Source of the DNA: Enterococcus crotali
Lineage (GTDB): Bacteria > Bacillota > Bacilli > Lactobacillales > Enterococcaceae
Direction of reading: 5' to 3'
Assembly: GCF_000633635.1 (NCBI RefSeq)
Contig: NZ_AYPQ01000005.1
Location: 254,039 to 318,038 of the forward strand
DNA length: 64,000 bases
Shown in pieces: positions 17,195 to 26,306 of the stretch. The notes under the pieces were generated by a model that was given only the letters and a program-made list of their open reading frames with translations, ran no database searches and was not told where the DNA came from. Every line of letters begins with the position of its first letter. Positions within the stretch are counted from its first letter, which is position 1. A program made the position numbers and the translations under genes.

Positions 17195-17425
17195 ATGAAT
17201 GTATATATATGGTTATATATACTAGGCGCGTGTGGGATAGTTTCGCTAGGCTTGTTTTTGTACTCTCTTAATAGAGATAACATATTAGTGAAAAAGCTAA
17301 AATTGAAAAAAAAGAAAATATTAGTGAACTGGTTATTACTAGTTATCTCAATAGTATGTTTTAGTATGATGATTTATCTATTTATTTATATACAGAATCA
17401 ACTTAATTTGTTTGAGTTGAATTAG
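17195..17425 (+). CDS. Small two-TM protein of WxL locus
   Basis: A 76-residue protein of no recognised family. It has a membrane segment at about 4-23, a Lys-rich loop (KKLKLKKKK) and a second membrane segment at about 43-68. It resembles a shortened version of the 200-residue protein at 4495 (same segment-basic-loop-segment order). The ATG is preceded by AAAGGAGAG. Its conserved position inside the locus suggests a membrane part of the WxL machinery; that is inference. Confidence 0.75.
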   Translation: MNVYIWLYILGACGIVSLGLFLYSLNRDNILVKKLKLKKKKILVNWLLLVISIVCFSMMIYLFIYIQNQLNLFELN

Positions 17426-17444
17426 ATATTAATCATATTTTTTA

Positions 17445-17482
17445 ATTTTGTTCAACAGTTTACTACGATAATTTCCTCAAAG
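17445..17482 (+). repeat. 38-bp inverted repeat, left arm
   Basis: This 38-base stretch is the reverse complement of 18266-18303 with 36 of 38 bases identical. The shared core includes CAGTTTACTACGATAA. The two arms enclose the WxL gene 17515-18225. A shorter copy, GAAATTATCGTAG, in the right-arm orientation occurs at 18229-18241. The arrangement fits an invertible DNA segment of ~859 bp. Confidence 0.9.
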
Positions 17483-17514
17483 GTAAAAATAAAAAGAATT
17501 GTTAGGAGAAAATT

Positions 17515-18225
17515 ATGAATAAAAAAGTTTTAGGTACATTAGTTTTAGGTTTATCATGTGCAGCTATTTTAGCGCCAATGGCATCAGAAGCATCTGAAAA
17601 AGAAGCGTCTACGGATGTAGGTATCAAATTCGAAACAGATGATGATACTACACTTGTACCTGGACCATTTGGTGATGCTTTAAGTCTTAACGCAAAACCA
17701 ACACAATTCTCATTTGGTACTGCAAAAGCTGCCAATAACAGTAGTGCAACATATGAGCAACAAAAAGGTGCGACAAAACAATATTTATCTGTTTTTGAAG
17801 ACAGAGATACAGTGACAACTGACTGGAATGTTGAAGCTAAAATGAGCGCATTGAAAAATACAGACACAACAAATACTGAAAATAAAGAATTACAAGCAAC
17901 ATTGAGATTTGATTCTAGTGCAGTTTCATCTTTCAATGAGCCTGCTAGAGATGCAGACGGAAACTTACCAATGTACATCCCTGTACCAGGTGAAAGTGAA
18001 TTAACTGCTTTAACTGGCGTAGATGCTAAAGTTACAGGTAACAAAGACGTACAACTTATTGCTGGTGGCGGCTCTGTTAAAGTTTTAGAAGGGAAACAAG
18101 ATGCTGGAAAAGGCGGATTTGCTTCTGAAATTAACAACGTTAGATTAGCTGTTGCAGCTCAAGGTAAATTAAGTGGACAAGAATTTACAGGTAATGTGAC
18201 TTGGACATTGAACGACACGATTTAA
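17515..18225 (+). CDS. WxL-domain surface protein inside inverted repeats
   Basis: A 236-residue secreted WxL protein. It has a signal peptide (about 1-24, ending SEASE), an acidic region, a short WxL domain with first motif DWNVEAKM and final motif VTWTLNDTI. It is smaller than its paralogues and lacks the long Pro/Asp linker. The ATG follows TTAGGAGA. The whole gene with its ribosome site lies between two 38-bp inverted-repeat arms, so inversion would place it antisense to the operon and switch it off. Confidence 0.9.
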   Translation: MNKKVLGTLVLGLSCAAILAPMASEASEKEASTDVGIKFETDDDTTLVPGPFGDALSLNAKPTQFSFGTAKAANNSSATYEQQKGATKQYLSVFEDRDTVTTDWNVEAKMSALKNTDTTNTENKELQATLRFDSSAVSSFNEPARDADGNLPMYIPVPGESELTALTGVDAKVTGNKDVQLIAGGGSVKVLEGKQDAGKGGFASEINNVRLAVAAQGKLSGQEFTGNVTWTLNDTI

Positions 18226-18265
18226 ACTGAAATTATCGTAGGTAACTATTAAGTAAAAAAAGTAA

Positions 18266-18303
18266 CTTTGAGGAAGTTATCGTAGTAAACTGCTGAACAA
18301 AAT
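18266..18303 (-). repeat. 38-bp inverted repeat, right arm
   Basis: Inverted copy of 17445-17482 (two mismatches). It ends 24 bases before the next WxL start, whose ribosome site AGAGGA lies just outside the arm. Confidence 0.9.
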
Positions 18304-18327
18304 ATAAAAAGAATAGAGGAATTGAAA

Positions 18328-18990
18328 ATGAAAAAGCAAAAAATAAGTGTTTTAGTTCTAAGTATAGCGTTAGGTTCTGTAATGTTGCCAAATGTAGGGT
18401 ATGCTATTGATCCAACATCAACTGTGGATGTCACAGTTTCTGCTGGGGCTGGAGAAGGACCGACAGAGGAAAATATTTCAGATAAGGAACCCAATGAGGG
18501 ACCCTTTGTAATTAAAGCAGTTTCTGATTTTAAATACCCTAGTATCCCTATTGGTAAAACGAGATCAGCAACTTTAGCAACCGGTTATGATTCAGGAATA
18601 GAAGTGGTTGATGTAACTGGTGATGGAACAGGTTGGAATGTAAAAGTTGCAATGACAGAGCCATTAGCAATGACGACAGGTCAAAAGGAAGAGCTGAAAG
18701 GTTGGGTTTTACAAATTCCAACGAAAGAGGTTGTTTCCGGCCGTCAAGTTGTTACTGATCAAGCGCTAGGAGTTCCTGTGACATTAACAAAGGATGCATC
18801 TAAGACTGTGTTTAAAGCCGATGTCGGAAAAGGTATGGGGCGCTATACTAACATTTTTGAGCGAAATGGTGCACAAAATAGTAATCCTGAACGTACAACT
18901 GGGGTTCAATTATCTATACCAAATACTGCTCGAGCAGCAAGTTATACTGGTAAATTAACTTGGACGTTGACAAATACACCAGAAGCATAA
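18328..18990 (+). CDS. WxL-domain surface protein
   Basis: A 220-residue secreted WxL protein. Signal peptide about 1-27 (ending VGYA), acidic linker (EGPTEENISDKEPNEGP), first motif GWNVKV and final motif LTWTLTNTPEA. I place the start at ATG 18328, seven bases after AGAGGA; an in-frame TTG at 18322 is less likely. It lies just outside the right arm of the inverted repeat and is the second of three consecutive WxL genes. Confidence 0.9.
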   Translation: MKKQKISVLVLSIALGSVMLPNVGYAIDPTSTVDVTVSAGAGEGPTEENISDKEPNEGPFVIKAVSDFKYPSIPIGKTRSATLATGYDSGIEVVDVTGDGTGWNVKVAMTEPLAMTTGQKEELKGWVLQIPTKEVVSGRQVVTDQALGVPVTLTKDASKTVFKADVGKGMGRYTNIFERNGAQNSNPERTTGVQLSIPNTARAASYTGKLTWTLTNTPEA

Positions 18991-19024
18991 TTGTTCGGTG
19001 AGTGAGTAAAAAGGAGGGTCGATA

Positions 19025-19720
19025 ATGAGTATATTAAAAAGGGGTGGAGTAGCTTTGGCCGGTTTGCTTTTGATTACTTTTTGTTGGGGCGAAGAATCTT
19101 TAGCGAATACGATACTGACCAATGCACTAGGATCAGATATTAATACAACGATTATCGAAGGTAGTGAAGAAACGATTCCTCCCAAATTCGGTAAAGATCC
19201 AGAAGATCCTGAAAATGATGGAGAAGGGAATAGCGGTTTGTTAAAAATTGATAGAGTCCCTAATTTTACATTTAATAGTATCGTTCCAAGTGGATTATAT
19301 CAGTTGGAATATGCCGCAAACTCTAATCCCTATATTCAGGTATCTGATTTAAGAGGTAACTTAAGCGGCTGGACTTTATCTGCTAAAATATCTAATTTTG
19401 TTTCACAATCAACGCCTGAAGATCCTAAAAGTTATGTATTGACTGGAGCTGAATTTACATTAGAAAACGGCGTAGTAGAGGGATACAAATCAGAGTACGC
19501 TACCCCGCCTAAAAGCTATGGTGTAACACTCAATAGTAATTTCAAAAAAATATTTAGTGCAGAAAAAGATTCTGGGCAAGGAATTTGGGCTTCAAGATGG
19601 CAACGAAAAAAGGGAGTAAATGAAAATATAAAAATAGCGATATTACCAAGAACTGCAAGACCAGATACAGAATATAAAGCAAATATAACCTGGTTGTTAA
19701 ATGATGTTCCATCTGAGTAA
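19025..19720 (+). CDS. WxL-domain surface protein
   Basis: A 231-residue secreted WxL protein with a signal peptide (about 1-27, ending ESLA), an acidic linker (KDPEDPENDGEGN), the opening strand LLKIDRVPNFTFN, the first motif GWTLSAKI and the final motif ITWLLNDVPSE. The ATG follows AAGGAGGG. It closes the three-gene WxL run of locus B and is followed 24 bases later by a second DUF916/DUF3324 gene. Confidence 0.9.
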   Translation: MSILKRGGVALAGLLLITFCWGEESLANTILTNALGSDINTTIIEGSEETIPPKFGKDPEDPENDGEGNSGLLKIDRVPNFTFNSIVPSGLYQLEYAANSNPYIQVSDLRGNLSGWTLSAKISNFVSQSTPEDPKSYVLTGAEFTLENGVVEGYKSEYATPPKSYGVTLNSNFKKIFSAEKDSGQGIWASRWQRKKGVNENIKIAILPRTARPDTEYKANITWLLNDVPSE

Positions 19721-19744
19721 AATTTAGTAAATGGAGAATGTTAA

Positions 19745-20791
19745 ATGAAGTATATTAATTTAGTGAAATATAGCTTGATCGTTTTAGTGATTGGTTTGAT
19801 TTTTTTAATACCTGTAGATAGTCATGCTGCAGGTATGGCTTACTCGGTGAAAGCGACGATTCCAGAAAATCAAATAGATAAGGAAAAAACCTATTTTGAT
19901 TTATTAGTTAAACCAGGAGCAACTCAAGAGTTAGAATTAGAAATCAAAAATACCAGCAAAGAAACACTGAAGTTATATGTTGAACCTAAAGTTGCGACAA
20001 CCAATCAAAATGGAGAATTAGAGTACAGTGTTCAACCTAAGAAATATGATTCGACTTTAACCTATCCTATTACTAAATTGCTCTCAGAAAAGCAATCTGT
20101 AACGATTGATCCACTAGCTACTAAGAAAGTGAACTTTACATTAAAAGTCCCTCAAAAAGCATTTTCTGGAAAAATAGTTGGTGGCTTCAATATTTATGAT
20201 CAGTCTAATGAAAAAGCGGCAAAAGAAAAATCGACAGATGAAGAAGTTCAGATTAAAAATTTGTTTTCATTTGTATTAGGAATTCAGATAAGAGAAAGTA
20301 CTACTGAGGTTAAACCTAAGTTGAAACTAAATGATGTGAAGGCCTCGTTATTTAATTATAGAACAGCGATTACGGCTAATATACAGAATACCGAACCGAC
20401 ATTTCTCTCTAATTTAAACGTTAAGGGAAATATTCGTAAGATTGGTTCCAAAGACGGTTTATTTAAATTTGAGCAATCCGATATCGCTATGGCACCAAAT
20501 TCAAATTTTGATTTACCGATTTCTCTAGAGAATCAAGAAATTGAGTCAGGAAACTATGAAATAACGCTTGCTGCAACTTCAAAGCAAGGCAAATGGAATT
20601 TTACGAAACGTTTTAATATAACAAATGAAGAAGCAAAACAATTTAATGCTGAAGCAGTTGAACTTGTGGAGCAGTCAAATAATAAGATGCTGATTATCAT
20701 GATTGCAATAGGTGCTGCAGTGTTTCTGATGTTGGTTATTATCATTATTCTTTTGTGGCGCAAAAACAATAGAGGAGGGATGCAATCATGA
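19745..20791 (+). CDS. WxL-interacting membrane protein (DUF916/DUF3324)
   Basis: A 348-residue paralogue with a signal peptide (about 1-29), DUF916 (about 33-155, with YSVKATIPENQ and TNQNGELEYS), DUF3324 (about 165-300, with IAMAPNSNFDLPIS), a membrane segment at about 315-338 and a short basic tail. It is the second such protein in locus B. Its last four bases overlap the next start, so it is coupled to the large LRR-WxL gene and may tether that protein in particular. Confidence 0.92.
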   Translation: MKYINLVKYSLIVLVIGLIFLIPVDSHAAGMAYSVKATIPENQIDKEKTYFDLLVKPGATQELELEIKNTSKETLKLYVEPKVATTNQNGELEYSVQPKKYDSTLTYPITKLLSEKQSVTIDPLATKKVNFTLKVPQKAFSGKIVGGFNIYDQSNEKAAKEKSTDEEVQIKNLFSFVLGIQIRESTTEVKPKLKLNDVKASLFNYRTAITANIQNTEPTFLSNLNVKGNIRKIGSKDGLFKFEQSDIAMAPNSNFDLPISLENQEIESGNYEITLAATSKQGKWNFTKRFNITNEEAKQFNAEAVELVEQSNNKMLIIMIAIGAAVFLMLVIIIILLWRKNNRGGMQS

Positions 20792-23689
20792 GGAAAAAGG
20801 AAAATTATTTTCTTGTGTTCTTAATACTAAGTATACTTTTTATGTTTAATCTGAAAGCCGAAGCAGCTACTGATAGTGATTATTTGTTGAAAATTGATAA
20901 AAATGGAACGATAATTTCTGGTAAACCTCTTCCGATAGATCGACCATATGTTATTCTTGAACAACGTGGATCAAATGAGCAATTTGCTAAGTCTATCGAG
21001 ATTCATAAACCCGGTGGAAGTATTGACTTCATTAGGAAAGATAGACCCACTGATACTTATTATAGGTATCCTCTTTCCTATGGTGATAGGATCATCTTGA
21101 GGGGATTAGGCACTTTAGAAAATCGAGAGGTTGGTCTGGAAATAACATCTGAAGCCCGTGAAGTTCCTAGTGACAGAAATCTTTATGCACTTTTTTTGAG
21201 GAAAGCACTCAAATTTTTATTGGAAATTGCCGAAGATTGACTCAATGACTGGCGGGCCTCTTAACAATAAAAACATTTTAAAATTTAGACCTGTTTATAC
21301 AGATAAAGCGACTATTGAAGGTATAACTACTCCGGCATATTTTGACTTTCCAATTAATTATACGAATCGTCATGTATCAGCTGTAGGTTCAATAAATACG
21401 AAAGATATAACTAGATTAACCTTTGATACTTCGAATTATGAAAATACGAATTTTTCATATAGAGCTACTGATGAGCTACTAGTTTCTTCAAGGGGTGTTA
21501 GTCTTAATGGACATGTAATTGTAGGGAATGAACAAGCCATTTCTATACGTCAAGTGGAATCGGGGTATCAGCCGGGAGAAACAACTGTGGGACAGAGCTC
21601 AGCTCTAAGTATTTTTCAGAGAACGTCTAAAATACCTTTTACTCCTGAGTATAATACTCCATTGATTTACGGATTTGATTCGCCTAATTCACCACCAGAA
21701 TTTTCAGCAAATTTTGAAGTGATTCAATCACTTCCATTAACATTTGATACTTATTATCCTGATCAGTTAGATATATTTTTAGACGATACTGGGAATAGTA
21801 TCAAAGATTTGAAAGAAAGTTCATTCTCTATTTTAGACCAAGAGGGAAAGGATGTAACAAAACAGTTAGATGTTACTTTGACTAGTGTGAATGAATCACC
21901 AAACAGTGGAACTAAAAAATTCAAACTTTCTTTAACCAAAAATGACTTGATATTTCTTAAAGGAAACTATATCACGATTAAACTAAAATTAAAGTCATTT
22001 AATCTGGAAAATTTGAAAAATCATTATAATGCGACCACAAAAAAATATGAAATACCTATGTCAACTTATAATGAGCGAGTCGTGGGGACAGTGAGAAAAA
22101 AATCAGGTTCAAATAGCGCTATAGCAATGATCACACCGTTCTTAACAGGAGAACCTGTTCCAACTGAAGTCGAGCAAGATACAGACAGTACATCATTGGA
22201 TCCAATAAATTTAGTGAAAAATGTCTATAGTTCTACTCCAGATGATGTGGTTCTGTTTAAAGTAGAAAAAAAAGTGTTTAGAACATTAGGAAGTGATACG
22301 CTTAAGGTCACATTGAGTAGTAAAAATAATCCCAGTATGACATTCGTTGTTACTGTACCGATCACTGTTGTAAATAATCCTATAATGCCAGAATACTTTG
22401 ACAATGAGAAATGGCTGATCAATGAAATAAACAATCAACTAAAACCAAAGCAAATTGGTAAAGATGTTTATATGAAAGATTTGCAAAAAATTACTGCAAT
22501 TTCTTTAGCACCTGCTTGGCTAGGATATACTGGACAACACATTCCACCTCGGATCGATGCACTACAAAACTTAACTGAATTAAGTTTGAGATCAACAAAA
22601 TTGGAAGGACAGTTGCCTCCTGAACTTGGAAATTTGACAAAATTAACGAAACTTCAAATTAACGGTAATACATTTACTGGATCGATCCCAGATACTATAA
22701 CCAATTTAAAAGAACTTACATTGTTAGATTTAGAGAAAAATGTCGGATTAACAGGGACACTTCCAGTTGGGCTAAATGACTTGCCTAAACTTGTTCAATT
22801 ACAGATCGGTGGAAATATGCTTGTTGGGAGCCTACCAGAATTTAAACAAACGTTTACTAATTTTGATATACGTGATTCACAATTGACGGTTAACACTGAT
22901 GGAATTCCAGCTTTTATGGCGAATTCAACGGATGCACAACGGAGAAATTCATTTGTTACATCAAGCGCTTCTTTAAAGCTTTCAGGAATTTCTAATTTCG
23001 TTGCTACAAGCAATGGAATGAAAATTAAACCTTTTGATTCTAAGAATAGTGGATATTTTGATTTACACATTAAAAACTCAACGAATGCGCGAGTAGACCT
23101 TTATGCAGGTCACACGTTTAAAATTGTGAATCAAAATACTGGTTTGGTACTCTATGATGGCCCCGCAAATCCAGCAGTAGAAATTACTACAAACATTGGT
23201 GATAACTTTAAAGTGATTCTAGATGATGCTGTGAATAATCCAAATAATGTATTTACTATTGAAGGAATGGTTCGAGAATATAAACTAGAAAAATTCCCCA
23301 AAGCATTTACACTAAATATGAAATTAGATGATTTTACAGACCAAGCGTTAAGTATCTCTGGAGCTGATGATTTGAGTATTTTTGATAATCGGATCGATGG
23401 AAAATGGCAGTTGAAAGTCAAACCAAGTGAGCTTAAGAGCCGAACAAAAACTCTATTAGGAAACTATTCTTACAAAACTAAAACAGGTTCGACAATTGAC
23501 ATACCGATTATAGATAGTTTTAAAACAATAGCTAGTGGCAATAGTGATCCCGTTGCAGGAACCATTAATATCTCCAACGATTGGGATGCTCAAAATGGAC
23601 TCTTCTATAAACAAACAAATAAACATAATTATAAAGATGTCTATGCTGGTACACTTGAATGGCAAATTGTAGACGGACCAAGTGAGTAA
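20788..23689 (+). pseudogene. Large leucine-rich-repeat WxL surface protein, frameshifted
   Basis: Two frames together encode a protein of about 965 residues. The first (20788-21240) has a signal peptide and a beta-rich domain ending LLEIAED. The second (open from before 21227 to 23689) continues DSMTGGPLNNKNILKF, so one extra base or two missing bases near 21233-21240 would join them. Residues in 22480-22850 form leucine-rich repeats (LTELSLRSTKLEGQLPPELGNL and two or three more units). The C-terminus is a WxL domain with GKWQLKV and LEWQIVDGPSE. It is probably an adhesin; LRR proteins of WxL loci are known virulence-type surface factors. The break may be a sequence error. Confidence 0.85.
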
Positions 23690-24410
23690 TCGTTTCGCGA
23701 AAAGAAAAATGTACTAGAAGCTTTATTTTTAATAACATTTTTTTGATAAATTTAAAGTGTGGAGTGAAGGAGTGTTTTACTTTAAATCCACACTTTAAAT
23801 CAAAATAAGTGATAAAAAAGTTGGATTTTTGTACAAAGGGCTGTAAACAATGCATAAGTCCTTTATGTGGTACCCCTTTTTTTCTTCTAAGATAAATATT
23901 GATGAAATAGTTTAAAGAGCAAGCCAATTACCCCAACTAAAATGGGAGGTTTTGGCTTGCTTATACTAGATGCTCTCAAACAAGCATATGTGTATTTATT
24001 TTTACGGATCTACGTACCTAAATACAAAAGATCACAGTAAATGTTATTAGTTGTCAGACTGTTCAGCTGTGAATAACAATAACGTGGTGCTTTAAAAGAG
24101 AGAGGCTTATTAAACATATTGCCAATACAGTGAATAACGATGATAAAACAGTTTTCAAGGAATTATCATTTGGATTAAAAAAAACAATGTATTTTTCTAT
24201 GTTTCAATCATACAGAGAAAACAAGGCTTATACCGTCTGCATAAAGATGGTGATCTCAAGAATCTGTTAGTTACATAAGTTACGGAAAATATGTCTATTA
24301 AGGTTTACATCGATAGATTAAAAAATGTAATCAAAGTGCGTATTTATATTGCTTTTCAGACTAAATAAATGTGTAAAAAATTAAATTAAACGGAAATATG
24401 GAGGTTAACA
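23690..24410. other. 721-base gap after WxL locus B
   Basis: No convincing gene is present. ATTTAAAGTGTGGA (23750-23763) pairs with TCCACACTTTAAAT (23787-23800), a 14-bp stem with a 23-base loop but no clear T-tract. AGCAAGCCAA (23918-23927) pairs with TTGGCTTGCT (23952-23961). The rest is AT-rich with short, broken frames, possibly decayed coding DNA. Confidence 0.6.
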
Positions 24411-25103
24411 ATGTTTGAACTTGGATATTTGATAGTAAAAGAGTCAGGAGAAAGTAGACATTTGAACTTTTTATCTGAAAAGGGGTGGCATTTGTCAGAC
24501 ATTAATATAAATGAACAAATCAAGGATCATAAAAAAATAGACGCAATCATTATTTTTGAGGAAACAATGCCGATAACTTGTTATTGGTTGATGGAACTAA
24601 AAAAATACACGGATGCTCCAATTTTTTTACTGTCAAAGGAAAATGAGTCTCATTCTAATATCGTTTATTTGCAATTAGGTATTAAAGCTTGTTTCCCAAT
24701 AGCGATGGATCCAGAAGAACTTTACTTTACGTTAACAAATTTACTGAGTTATGAGTTTGATCAGAACAACTCTTTGCTAGCAAATCCAGATGAAGTCGCT
24801 CAAGAAGAAACGTTAGAATTGATTCCAAGAAATTTAAGTGTGTCAATTCCTGGTAAGGATGAGATTTCTTTGACAAAAAGAGAGTATCAAGTACTTGAGC
24901 TACTATATGATAGCCCTGGTAAAACAATTTCATACGAAGAATTTTCCGAGAAATTGTTTATTTCTAGACAAGATGGTAACAAGAAAAATTATCGAGTGGC
25001 TAATCTTATTTTTAATTTACGTAATAAAATTGAAACGAGCACAACAAATCCAACTTTTATAAAAACGGTACGTTCTAAAGGGTATATGTTAAATTTGAAA
25101 TGA
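24411..25103 (+). CDS. Winged-helix regulator with degenerate receiver-like domain
   Basis: A 230-residue protein. The C-terminal ~100 residues are an OmpR/PhoB-type winged helix (SLTKREYQVLELLYDSPGKTISYEEFSEKLF, ending FIKTVRSKGYMLNLK). The N-terminal half resembles a receiver fold in layout but has no clear acidic pocket or phospho-Asp motif, so phosphorylation is doubtful. GGAGG precedes the ATG. Regulators of this type are often beside enterococcal WxL/LRR surface loci, and control of locus B is likely but inferred. Confidence 0.85.
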   Translation: MFELGYLIVKESGESRHLNFLSEKGWHLSDININEQIKDHKKIDAIIIFEETMPITCYWLMELKKYTDAPIFLLSKENESHSNIVYLQLGIKACFPIAMDPEELYFTLTNLLSYEFDQNNSLLANPDEVAQEETLELIPRNLSVSIPGKDEISLTKREYQVLELLYDSPGKTISYEEFSEKLFISRQDGNKKNYRVANLIFNLRNKIETSTTNPTFIKTVRSKGYMLNLK

Positions 25104-25153
25104 TAAGAGTGGACAATTCTCAGCTAATAATCCCTTTTTGAAAAAATTAATAC

Positions 25154-25214
25154 TTGCGTTTTCGAATGATAGGTGTTATTCTTACAAAAGATTAAAGCGT
25201 AATGATTACTATTT
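25154..25214 (+). promoter_or_regulatory. rpsN promoter with Zur-type operator
   Basis: TTGCGT (25154-25159), 17 bases, TATTCT (25177-25182). Directly downstream, 25194-25214 holds a near-palindrome with core GCGTAATGATTACTA. This is very close to the Firmicute Zur box (TCGTAAT-N-ATTACGA) and well placed to repress in zinc-replete cells. Confidence 0.75.
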
Positions 25215-25259
25215 GCAACTTGCAAATAATCTAAGAAAGAACAGGAGATGAAAAAAGAT

Positions 25260-25529
25260 ATGGCTAAAAAATCAAAAATTGCCAAAGCAAAACAGCAACA
25301 AGCATTGATTGAAAAATACGCTGAACAACGCATTGAGTTAAAAGCAAATAAAGACTATGAAGCTTTAGCAAAATTACCAAAAGATTCCAACCCAAATCGC
25401 TTAAAAAACCGCGATTTGATCGATGGACGACCAAGAGCTTATATGCGTAAATTCGGCATGTCACGGATCAATTTTAGAACACTAGCCCATCAAGGACAAA
25501 TTCCTGGTGTACACAAAGCAAGCTGGTAA
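25260..25529 (+). CDS. rpsN: 30S ribosomal protein S14, zinc-independent form
   Basis: An 89-residue S14. It contains the conserved end [33 protein letters not shown] and has no CxxC zinc pairs, so it is the cysteine-free form that replaces the zinc-binding S14 when zinc is scarce. I place the start at ATG 25260, after AGGAGA; the in-frame ATG at 25248 would have no spacer. A Zur-type operator lies at the promoter. A 46-residue basic protein follows 46 bases later, probably in the same transcript. Confidence 0.95.
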   Translation: MAKKSKIAKAKQQQALIEKYAEQRIELKANKDYEALAKLPKDSNPNRLKNRDLIDGRPRAYMRKFGMSRINFRTLAHQGQIPGVHKASW

Positions 25530-25575
25530 TCAGTAAGAATAAGTAACCGACAAACAGATGCAAAGAGGTGATTGG

Positions 25576-25716
25576 ATGGAAAAACAAGATCTTTCAAGTG
25601 CGCGTAGACGATTGAAGTGCACGAATCGAAAAACTAGAAAACGAGCATTGAAAATCATTCAGCAATATAAACGGGAACAGAGACATCGGGTGATGGCTTC
25701 TGGTAATGTTGGATGA
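25576..25716 (+). CDS. Small basic protein downstream of rpsN
   Basis: A 46-residue protein, not recognised. It starts MEKQDLSSARRRLKCTNRK and has about 14 Arg/Lys, one Cys and no membrane segment. AGAGGTGA lies six bases before the ATG, and the frame is followed by a terminator, so it looks like a genuine second gene of the Zur-controlled transcript. A ribosome-associated or RNA-binding role would fit the charge and context but is inference. Confidence 0.6.
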   Translation: MEKQDLSSARRRLKCTNRKTRKRALKIIQQYKREQRHRVMASGNVG

Positions 25717-25742
25717 GTGTTTCACGAATCGAATAAAAAAAT

Positions 25743-25782
25743 GAAGTTCTTCCTTTTTATTATAGAAGGGAAGAGCTTTTTT
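25743..25782 (+). terminator. Intrinsic terminator of rpsN transcript
   Basis: An imperfect stem, AAGTTCTTCCTTTT with AGAAGGGAAGAGCTT, is followed by TTTTTTG. Confidence 0.75.
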
Positions 25783-25861
25783 GTTTTTGTTGAAGTTATT
25801 AGGCTTGTAACGTTTTTTTAATTTAGGCTGCTCCGTTTCTATTTCTATGGTGTGACTAATT

Positions 25862-26171
25862 TTTAGTGATCGAAACTTCTTTCCTTTGCTTGTTAAGAAC
25901 TGTTTAAGATCAGTTTGGAGTAAGGGGTTTGGTGATTCGTGAGTAAGGAGACTTTTATCCCTTTGGGTGTTAAGGACTGTTTAAGATCAGTTTGGAATAA
26001 GGCGTTTGGTGATTCACAAGTGATGAAACTTCGCTCCCGATGCTTGTTAAGAACTGTGTAACGTCATTTTGGAATAAGGCGTTTGGTGATTCACAAGTAA
26101 TGAAACTTCGCTCTCTTTGGTCGCCAAGTACTGTTCATCATCTACTCTGGCGAAGCCAGTCGTAGTGATTC
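25862..26171. repeat. Four-copy 77-bp tandem repeat
   Basis: Units at 25862-25938, 25939-26015, 26016-26092 and 26093-26171 (77, 77, 77, 79 bp). The middle units share GTTAAG(A/G)ACTGT, TTTGGAATAAGGCG and GGTGATTC at the same offsets; the outer units have diverged. No open frame spans the array. It fills most of the 530-base gap between the rpsN transcript and the dehydrogenase operon. Confidence 0.85.
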
Positions 26172-26306
26172 ACAGCAATATCCAGGAATTTTTCAACCGA
26201 AATCTAGGAAGAAAGCTCTTTCAAAATTTTGTATAGTAATAGTGTAGAGGTGGAACCGTTTTATTTTTCCACAAAATAATATGAGTAGATTACTGGAGGT
26301 TTTTTG

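Noticed and set aside
17502..18137. 211-residue minus-strand frame opposite the invertible WxL gene
   Set aside because: Although inversion is suspected, this frame has no signal peptide or WxL motif and mirrors the plus-strand gene.
23750..23800. 14-bp stem after locus B as a terminator
   Set aside because: Long loop and no T-tract on either strand; kept only as an unexplained inverted repeat.
24130..24270. GTG-started frame of 46 residues in the gap after locus B
   Set aside because: No ribosome site and no recognisable similarity; may be decayed DNA.
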